Source of the DNA: QHWT01 sp963755695
GTDB taxonomy: Bacteria; Acidobacteriota; Vicinamibacteria; Vicinamibacterales; 2-12-FULL-66-21
Length of the DNA: 64,000 bases
Assembly (NCBI GenBank): GCA_963755695.1
Contig: CAVWLB010000008.1
Span: 186,001 to 250,000 of the forward strand
Direction of reading: 5' to 3'
This document shows positions 58,664 to 64,000 of the stretch, in pieces (position 1 is the stretch's first letter; the number at the start of each line of letters is the position of its first letter). The position numbers were made by a program, and so were the translations under genes. The notes beneath the pieces were generated by a model, which saw nothing but the letters and a program-made list of their open reading frames with translations, made no database searches and had not been told where the DNA came from.

Positions 58664-58990
58664 TTACACGCTGAACGACGTTCCGCACCCGCACGATGAC
58701 TTCGCGTTCGGGTTGTTGAAAATGAAGCCCTTGCTCACCAGGCTCGTGTCGTAGTCGAGCGTCGTGCCCTTGATGAATTCGTAACTCTTTCGGTCGACGA
58801 AGACCTTCGCGCCTTCCGGACCGTCGAACACGTGGTCGGTCTCGCGAGGGGCAGCCTCCCAGGCAAACGTATAGCTCAGGCCTGAACAGCCGCCGGCCTT
58901 GATCCCGATGCGAAGGCCTCCATCGGGCACGCCGTTTCGATCGGTCATTTTTTTGATGAGCCTTGCGGCGTTGTCGCTGATTTGGAGCAT
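58664..58990 (-). CDS. sufA: A-type Fe-S carrier (SufA/ErpA/IscA family)
   Basis: HesB-like protein of 108 aa. The three ligand cysteines are in AGGCSGLSYTFAWE and SSCGCGTSF. It carries clusters from SufBCD to targets. It is the first gene of the nine-gene suf operon, divergent from rmuC. Sequence alone does not separate SufA from ErpA. Confidence 0.93.
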   Translation of the reverse strand: MLQISDNAARLIKKMTDRNGVPDGGLRIGIKAGGCSGLSYTFAWEAAPRETDHVFDGPEGAKVFVDRKSYEFIKGTTLDYDTSLVSKGFIFNNPNAKSSCGCGTSFSV

Positions 58991-59031
58991 CGGAGCGTTA
59001 CCCGGCCATTAACTACGACCAGAAGAGTCCT

Positions 59032-59061
59032 ATTTTACCGCCTACCGTTCGTCACGTGCAA
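59032..59061 (-). promoter_or_regulatory. Probable sigma-70 promoter of the suf operon
   Basis: On the minus strand, TTGCAC (59056-59061), an 18 bp spacer and TAAAAT (59032-59037). The start codon of sufA is ~40 bp downstream. I see only a weak palindrome nearby that could be an Rrf2 site. Confidence 0.55.
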
Positions 59062-59109
59062 GGTTTCGACGCATGAGCTCGCCGGCGTGAAGGGACAACC
59101 TTATTTATC

Positions 59110-59138
59110 TTGAGCTTAGCCGGCCTTTCGCCTAAACT
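59110..59138 (+). promoter_or_regulatory. Probable sigma-70 promoter of rmuC
   Basis: TTGAGC (59110-59115), exactly 17 bp, TAAACT (59133-59138). The GTG start of rmuC is only 10 bp after the -10, so the mRNA would be almost leaderless. Confidence 0.6.
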
Positions 59139-59147
59139 TCGATCATT

Positions 59148-60435
59148 GTGATCGTCGCCTTTATAGTCGTGGCCGGGTTATGTCTCGCTGCGGCGACCTG
59201 GGCGCTCACCGCCGAGCGTCGCGCGACTCGCCTGCAGGCCTTGCTCGAAGCCGAACGCCGGACCGCCGCGGATAAGCTCGCCGAAGTGGAGCGGGCGCGC
59301 GAAAGCTTGAAAGACACCTTCGCTGCGCTCTCCGCCGACGCGCTTGCCAGGAACAATCAGCGGTTCCTCGACCTGGCAAAGGAAAAGCTGGGAGAGTTTC
59401 AGCAGACGGCGACCAGCGATCTCGCCGGACGCCAGAAGGCCATCAACGATCTCGTCCTGCCGCTCAAGGAGTCGCTCGGTAAGGTCGACTCGAAGTTGCA
59501 GGAGGTCGACCGTGACCGGGCCGCTTCCCACGCGCGACTCACTGAACAGCTTCGATCGCTCACCGCGGCACAATCCGCACTCCAGTTGGAAACCGGCCGC
59601 CTCGCACGCGCGCTGCGCTCCCCCAACATCCGCGGCCAGTGGGGAGAGCTGCAGCTTCGCCGCGTGCTCGAAGCGGCAGGCATGCTCGAGGGCAGCCATT
59701 TCGAGTTGAAGGAATCCGTCAACGGCGACAACGGTCGGCTGACACCGGACGTCATCGTCAGGCTGCCCGGGGGACGAAACGTCGTCGTCGACGCAAAGGT
59801 GCCGCTGAGCGCATTTCTGGACGCTCACGACTGCGAAGACGATGCGGCACGCGACGCGAAGCTGAGGGACCACGCTCGCCAGGTGAAAGACCACATCGTT
59901 CGCCTGGCCAACAAGGGCTACTGGACGCACTTCCAGCCAGCGCCCGACATCGTGGTCATGTTCGTGCCTGGTGAAGCGTTGCTGAGCGCGGCGCTGCAAC
60001 TCGACAACGGCGCTGCTCGAATTCAGCATGAAACGCGGAGTGATGCTGGCAAGTCCGCTGACGCTCATCGCGCTCCTTCGCGCCATCACGTACGGATGGC
60101 AGCAGGAGAAGATCGCGCGAAACGCCATGGAGATCAGCGAGCTGGGCAGGCATCTCTACGAGCGGATCGCAAAGCTGGCCGAGCATTTCGAGACCGTCGG
60201 TCGAAGCCTGGCCAAATCGGTTACTGCCTACAACAGCGCGGTCGGAACCCTCGAAAGCCGCGTCCTGGTCACGGCCCGACGACTGAAAGACAAGGGCATT
60301 ACGGCGGCCGACGAACTGCCCGATCTCGAAACGATAGATCAGACCCCGCGGCCACTCGGCGCGCCCGAGCTGACAGGGTTGTTCGACGATGGTGAAGAGA
60401 AGGCTCAGGAGGCTGGTTTAGGGCTCAAGGCTTGA
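59148..60435 (+). CDS. rmuC: DNA recombination protein RmuC, one frameshift
   Basis: Restored length ~428 aa. N-terminal membrane helix (VAFIVVAGLCLAAATWAL), a coiled-coil region to ~150, then the RmuC nuclease-like core (RGQWGELQLRRVLEAAGM, VVVDAKVPLSAFLDA, WTHFQPAPDIVVMFVPGEALLSAALQLD). One extra base near 60009 shifts the frame; after it, MKRGVMLASPLTLIALLRAITYGWQQEK continues correctly to a stop at 60435. RmuC limits DNA rearrangement at inverted repeats in E. coli. GTG start with a promoter immediately upstream. Confidence 0.88.
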
Positions 60436-60515
60436 GACTTAACCTTAGGCTGCCTCGACGCATCAGCCAGCATGAGGCCTAAGTCATGAGCCATAAGCCC
60501 TAAATTGAGCCTTAA
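60418..60515 (+). repeat. Imperfect palindromic repeat with TTAGGGCT/AGCCCTAA arms
   Basis: TTAGGGCT (60418-60425) and AGCCCTAA (60499-60506) are complementary, as are several CTTGAG/CTCAAG and CCTTAGG/CCTAAG words. AGCCAGCATGA at 60465-60475 repeats the core of the element at 38148-38259. Lies between the ends of convergent rmuC and the SIMPL gene. Confidence 0.65.
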
Positions 60516-61232
60516 TCACCTGATCGCGGCGGTCAGCAAAACCTTCACGCGGATCTCGATCTCGCCTGCTTCGATCGGCACTGCCGGTTGCTGCTCGGCC
60601 ATTCCGGCGCGCATCGCCATTGGAACTGGCCGTGGCGGTCCCGGTGAGAACTCTCGCTGCTCCTCGATCCGGGTGACGCGCTCGACTTTCATGCTCGCGC
60701 CAGCGGCCGCCGCATCGGCTCGCGCACGGGCATCGGCGACCGCGATCTTGAGCGCCTCGCGCTCCGACGCGTCCCGATCCTTGAGATCGAACCGTACGCC
60801 GCTGACGTTCGTCGCGCCGCCGCCGACGGTGGACGCAATGGTCTCACCGAGCTTCGCGAGATTGTCCACCTTCACCTGCACCTGATTGCGCGCGACATAA
60901 TCGCGCAGCGTCTGCTTCCCGTTGGCGTAATCGAATTCCGGCTGCAGGTCGAAGAGCGTGGTCTGGATCGCGTCGGCCGGGATCCCTGACGTCTTCAACC
61001 GATCCATCACGCCGTTCATGGCCTCGGCGTTGGCGCGCTGCGCCTCCTGCGGCGTGCGCGCGCGGCTCTCGGCGGCGATTGTCACCCAGGCGCGGTCCGG
61101 GGCGCGTTTGACAACGCCTTCACCGGTGGTGACGACAACAGGCTGCTGCGGCGTCTCGGGGGTCGTCGACTGCGCGCCCGCCGGAACGGCGCCTGCGAGC
61201 AGAAGAGCAAAGATGCAAGCGGCATTGCTCAT
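60516..61232 (-). CDS. SIMPL (DUF541) family periplasmic protein
   Basis: Protein of 238 aa. Signal peptide 1-20 (ACIFALLLAGAVPAGAQ), then the SIMPL/YggE domain: VVVTTGEGVVKRAPDRAWVTIAAESRA, GIPADAIQTTLFDLQPEFDY and LKIAVADARARADAAAAGASM. YggE relatives lower oxidative damage or act as small periplasmic/outer-membrane proteins; function is not well defined. ATG at 61232. Confidence 0.85.
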   Translation of the reverse strand: MSNAACIFALLLAGAVPAGAQSTTPETPQQPVVVTTGEGVVKRAPDRAWVTIAAESRARTPQEAQRANAEAMNGVMDRLKTSGIPADAIQTTLFDLQPEFDYANGKQTLRDYVARNQVQVKVDNLAKLGETIASTVGGGATNVSGVRFDLKDRDASEREALKIAVADARARADAAAAGASMKVERVTRIEEQREFSPGPPRPVPMAMRAGMAEQQPAVPIEAGEIEIRVKVLLTAAIR

Positions 61233-61252
61233 GGGACACCTGCGATTAATAA

Positions 61253-61311
61253 ACGTTCGCGGTTCGCGGTTTGCCGTTCTCGGTTTGCGGTGTGCCGTTT
61301 CCGGTCGCGGC
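61253..61311 (+). repeat. GGTTTGCCGTT tandem word repeat
   Basis: About six degenerate copies of a GCGGTTTGCCGTTC-like word in direct orientation between the SIMPL start and the SUMF1-protein stop (same strand). No inverted arm, so it cannot form a strong hairpin. Nothing else is seen in the 94 bp gap. Confidence 0.65.
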
Positions 61312-61326
61312 AGAGAACCCGCTGGA

Positions 61327-62124
61327 TTACGGCAGGCACGCGACTCTGAATCCAATCGCGTACGAGTAGGTATCGGGCGGAACCTTGTGGCGGTGACTGC
61401 ACGACAGCATCCGGACGTCGGCAACGAGCCATCCCCCGCCACGCAACACCCGCATGTGTCCCGCCGGCGGCCCGGCGGGATTTCGCGCCGGAGACGAAGC
61501 GTAGTAGTTCGGGTCGTACCAGTCCTGGACCCACTCCCAGACGTTGCCGGCCATATCGAACAGGCCGAATCCATTCGCCGGATACTGACGGCACGGCGTC
61601 GTGCCACGGCTGGCCTTCGACGCGGGGTCGACGAGGAAGTTCGCGAGGTTGTGGTCGAGCCGATCCCCCCACGGATACCGTTTAGACTCCACGCCCCCGC
61701 GCGCGGCCTTCTCCCATTCCGCCTCCGTCGGAAGCCGGAACAATCGCCCGGTAGCTGCCGACAGCCACGCGCAATACGCCAGCGCATCATCGAAGCGGAC
61801 GAGCGTGACCGGGTGATCTTCGCGACCGTTCGGCGGATCGACGTTTTCCCAGACGTACGCCGCGCCGGTGTGCCGGAACGACCGCTCGCGCTCGGCACCG
61901 CCAGCGGTTACCACCAGCGGCAATTCGTAGACGGCAGGCGCCCGATGACCCGTGTCGCGGACGAAGCGCGCGTAGTCCGCGTTGGTGACCGGCTGGACGC
62001 CAATGAGGAAATCGTCGACGTGCACCCGATGCACCGGCCGCTCGTCTTCCTCGGCATCTTCAGACCCCATGAAGAACTCGCCTGCCGGGATCAGAGCGAG
62101 CTCTGGCAGCAACTCGTTCGACAT
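61327..62124 (-). CDS. SUMF1/formylglycine-generating-enzyme-like domain protein
   Basis: Protein of 265 aa, whole length an FGE-sulfatase fold. Motifs: LIPAGEFFMGSEDAEEDERPVHRVHV, RLPTEAEWEKAARGG, YPWGDRLDHNLANF, DMAGNVWEWVQDWYDP and MRVLRGGGWLVADVRMLS. The copper-binding Cys pair of true FGE is not intact: only one Cys lies in the corresponding segment (SCSHRHK). It is therefore more likely a ligand-binding or hydroxylase-like relative than a sulfatase activator. No signal peptide. Confidence 0.87.
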   Translation of the reverse strand: MSNELLPELALIPAGEFFMGSEDAEEDERPVHRVHVDDFLIGVQPVTNADYARFVRDTGHRAPAVYELPLVVTAGGAERERSFRHTGAAYVWENVDPPNGREDHPVTLVRFDDALAYCAWLSAATGRLFRLPTEAEWEKAARGGVESKRYPWGDRLDHNLANFLVDPASKASRGTTPCRQYPANGFGLFDMAGNVWEWVQDWYDPNYYASSPARNPAGPPAGHMRVLRGGGWLVADVRMLSCSHRHKVPPDTYSYAIGFRVACLP

Positions 62125-62176
62125 CAATGTCGCCCAAGAGGATAGCGCATGAACGTTTTCGACTACACTGGCGGGC

Positions 62177-63316
62177 ATGAAGCTGGAGACGTTTGCGCTG
62201 GAGCGATTCCAGTCGATCTGGGAGAACCGGGTCGCCTGGAACCTCGCGGAAAGCGGCGTACATCCGCTCCGTGTCACCGACCTGGTGAACACGCCGGAAC
62301 TGCAGGTCGAGATGCTCGAGCAAGAGCTCGGCTATCCGCAGACCAACGGCACGTTCGAGCTTCGCTCGCTCATCGCATCGCTCTATCCCGGCGCGACGGC
62401 CGAGCACGTCGAGGTCATGAACGGAGGATCCGAAGCCAACTGCGTCGTTCTCCTGCGCCTCCTTCGGCCGGGCGATCACTGCGTGTTCATGACGCCGAAC
62501 TACCTGCAGGCAAACGGCCTGGCGCGGGCGCTCGGAGCTGAGGTCACCGGCTGGCCGCTGCGTCTAGTCGGCGGCGACTCTGCGCCACAGTGGAGGGCTG
62601 ACGTCGATGAGCTTCGCCGGCTGGTCACCCCAAAGACGCGCGCGATCCTCTTGTGCAATCCCAACAATCCAACGGGCATGCGCCTCGACGAGGCGACACT
62701 CGATGAGGTGTGCGGCATCGCCTCGGCCGTGGGCGCGTGGGTCATCGGCGACGAGATTTATCGTGGCGCCGAACGCGAGGCCGACGATACGCCATCGGTA
62801 TGGGGACGTTACGAGCGCGCCATCGTCACCAGTGGACTCTCGAAGGCGTACGGCCTCCCCGGTCTTCGAATCGGCTGGGTCGTGGCGCCGCCGGAATTGA
62901 TTGCGGATCTCTGGGGGATTCACGACTACACGACGATCGCGCCGGGCGCGATCAACGATCGGCTCGCGCGGATGGCGCTGGCCCCGGAGCGCAGGGCGAC
63001 ACTGCTCGCGCGTACCCGTGGCATCATCCGAACCAACTATCCGGTGCTGAGGCGATGGATCGAGCAGCGTGACGGTATGGTCCACATGCCGCCGGAGGCA
63101 GGCGCGATCGCGTTCGTCAGATATCCGCACGCCATATCGTCAACCGAGCTCACGTCCCGCCTTCGCGACGAGGCCGGCGTACTGATTGTTCCGGGCGACC
63201 ATTTCGACATGGACGGGTACGTGCGCATCGGCTTCGGCTCGGATCCAACCTATCTCGCGCACGCGCTCGATCTCGCCGGAAAGTTTCTCGACGCCGTAAC
63301 AGCGCATGCGCGCTGA
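62177..63316 (+). CDS. Class I/II PLP-dependent aminotransferase
   Basis: Fold-type I enzyme of 379 aa. PLP Lys in VTSGLSKAYGLPGLRIGW; also NGGSEANCVVLLRLLRPGD, LLCNPNNPTGMRLDEATL, VIGDEIYRGAE and the substrate Arg in GYVRIGFGSDP. Specificity is unknown. It is divergent from the SUMF1-protein gene with only 52 bp between, and its 3' end overlaps homoserine dehydrogenase by 11 bp, so an amino-acid metabolic role is likely. Confidence 0.88.
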   Translation: MKLETFALERFQSIWENRVAWNLAESGVHPLRVTDLVNTPELQVEMLEQELGYPQTNGTFELRSLIASLYPGATAEHVEVMNGGSEANCVVLLRLLRPGDHCVFMTPNYLQANGLARALGAEVTGWPLRLVGGDSAPQWRADVDELRRLVTPKTRAILLCNPNNPTGMRLDEATLDEVCGIASAVGAWVIGDEIYRGAEREADDTPSVWGRYERAIVTSGLSKAYGLPGLRIGWVVAPPELIADLWGIHDYTTIAPGAINDRLARMALAPERRATLLARTRGIIRTNYPVLRRWIEQRDGMVHMPPEAGAIAFVRYPHAISSTELTSRLRDEAGVLIVPGDHFDMDGYVRIGFGSDPTYLAHALDLAGKFLDAVTAHAR

Positions 63317-64000
63317 TCTTGCGCTCGTCGGCTTCGGCCACGTCGGCCGGAGATTTGCGAGGCTGACTCGAGGAACGGCGCGACTGGCTTGCCCTGGATT
63401 ACGAGCTCGATTGCCGCGTCATCGGCATCGCCACCGCGCATCACGGCTGCATCTTCCGCGTCCAGGGGATCGATGCGGTGGAGGCGGCGGGCAGGCAAAA
63501 CCACCAGCCGCTCGACCCTGAGGCAGCGCGGGCGAGCGATAGCTTCGACGTCATCCGTCAGCTCGCCGCGAGCGACAGCCCGCTGAAAATCGTGGTGGAA
63601 ACGACGACCCTGGACATCGCGGCCGGGCAGCCGGCGATCGATCACGTGCGGGCGGCGCTCGAATCCGGATGCCACGTGGTCACCTCGAACAAGGGGCCGG
63701 CCGCGTTCGCCTACGAGGAGCTCAGCGCGCTTGCGGCCGACCGCGGCGTCTCGTTCCTGTTCGAAGGGGCGGTGATGGACGGCGTCCCGATCTTCAATCT
63801 CGTGCGCGAGACGCTGCCGGCGGTCGAGATCCTCGGCTTCCGCGGTGTCATCAACAGCACGACCAATCACATCCTGACCGCGCTCGAGGATGGCGAGAGC
63901 TTCGATGCCGCGCTCGCCCGAATGCAGGCCGACGGGATCGCCGAGGCCGACCCGTCGCTGGACGTCGACGGCTGGGACGCGGCCGCGAAAACGGCGGCAC
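63306..64000 (+). CDS. hom: Homoserine dehydrogenase, partial, one frameshift
   Basis: The N-terminal ~230 residues of homoserine dehydrogenase, cut by the window end. NAD(P) motif LALVGFGHVGRRFARL; after one extra base near 63366 the frame continues with WLALDYELDCRVIGIATAHHG, HVVTSNKGPAAFAYEEL, EGAVMDGVPIFNLVRE, RGVINSTTNHIL and EADPSLDVDGWDAAAK (catalytic region). It reduces aspartate semialdehyde to homoserine for Thr/Met synthesis. Start ATG 63306 overlaps the aminotransferase. Confidence 0.88.

Noticed and set aside
58991..59060. IscR-type operator before sufA
   Set aside because: Only a loose palindrome around GGACT/GGTC. It does not fit the known consensus well enough to annotate.
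60418..60515. tRNA-like or attachment-site structure
   Set aside because: The inverted words do not form a cloverleaf, and no integrase is near.

Overview
This is a GC-rich bacterial chromosome segment of 64 kb, densely packed and with no rRNA or tRNA gene that I can see. The gene set is: an EPS locus of the type usually linked to exosortase (XrtA/EpsH), the futalosine menaquinone enzymes MqnE and MqnD, a SUF operon with SufT and an Rrf2 regulator, a giant DUF4082-type secreted protein, and a B12-uptake operon. Together with the base composition this suggests an Acidobacteriota genome, perhaps Vicinamibacteria. That placement is inference from gene content; no marker gene here proves it.

Layout. 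(1) 1-9297, minus strand: one surface-glycan operon. It runs from an O-antigen type ABC exporter (wzm, wzt) through WbpD/WbpB/WbpE-like amino-sugar enzymes, a second acyltransferase, a sugar-nucleotide epimerase and a second sugar aminotransferase, and ends in an acyl carrier protein, a ketoreductase-like SDR and an acyl-adenylating enzyme cut by the window edge. (2) 9490-18260, plus strand: a sigma-54 type promoter, a small membrane protein and an ~8.3 kb gene for a giant secreted multidomain protein. Its first half is split by about thirty one-base indels; its second half is intact and holds eight ~80-residue beta repeats. (3) 18370-21990: two sigma-54 activators without sensor domains and a degenerate receiver protein. 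(4) 22003-38137: an EPS locus with Wza, an outer-membrane barrel, Wzz, tyrosine kinase, sugar-phosphate transferase, deacetylase, FemAB-like protein, a YetA-like protein, a methyltransferase and four glycosyltransferases. (5) 38264-49468: superoxide dismutase, NadA, MqnE, a cobalamin riboswitch with btuB-btuD-btuC-btuF, MqnD and a two-component system. (6) 49695-58990: a GT20 synthase on the plus strand and, on the minus strand, a nine-gene Fe-S assembly operon (sufA-B-C-D-S-U-T, rrf2, iscS). (7) 59148-64000: rmuC, a SIMPL protein, a SUMF1-domain protein, an aminotransferase and the start of homoserine dehydrogenase.

How it fits together. Regions 1-4 look like one cell-envelope program: two glycan pathways with a giant secreted protein between them, probably driven by the local sigma-54 activators. 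Menaquinone and NAD synthesis, B12 import and Fe-S assembly form a housekeeping block.

Two themes cross the window. First, intergenic gaps repeatedly hold blocks of degenerate 6-9 bp words, often with an inverted second arm, and each block has its own word. Second, many genes carry one-base indels, mostly insertions, that break otherwise well-preserved proteins. These are more likely consensus errors than real mutations, so the broken genes are annotated at full length with the shift noted.
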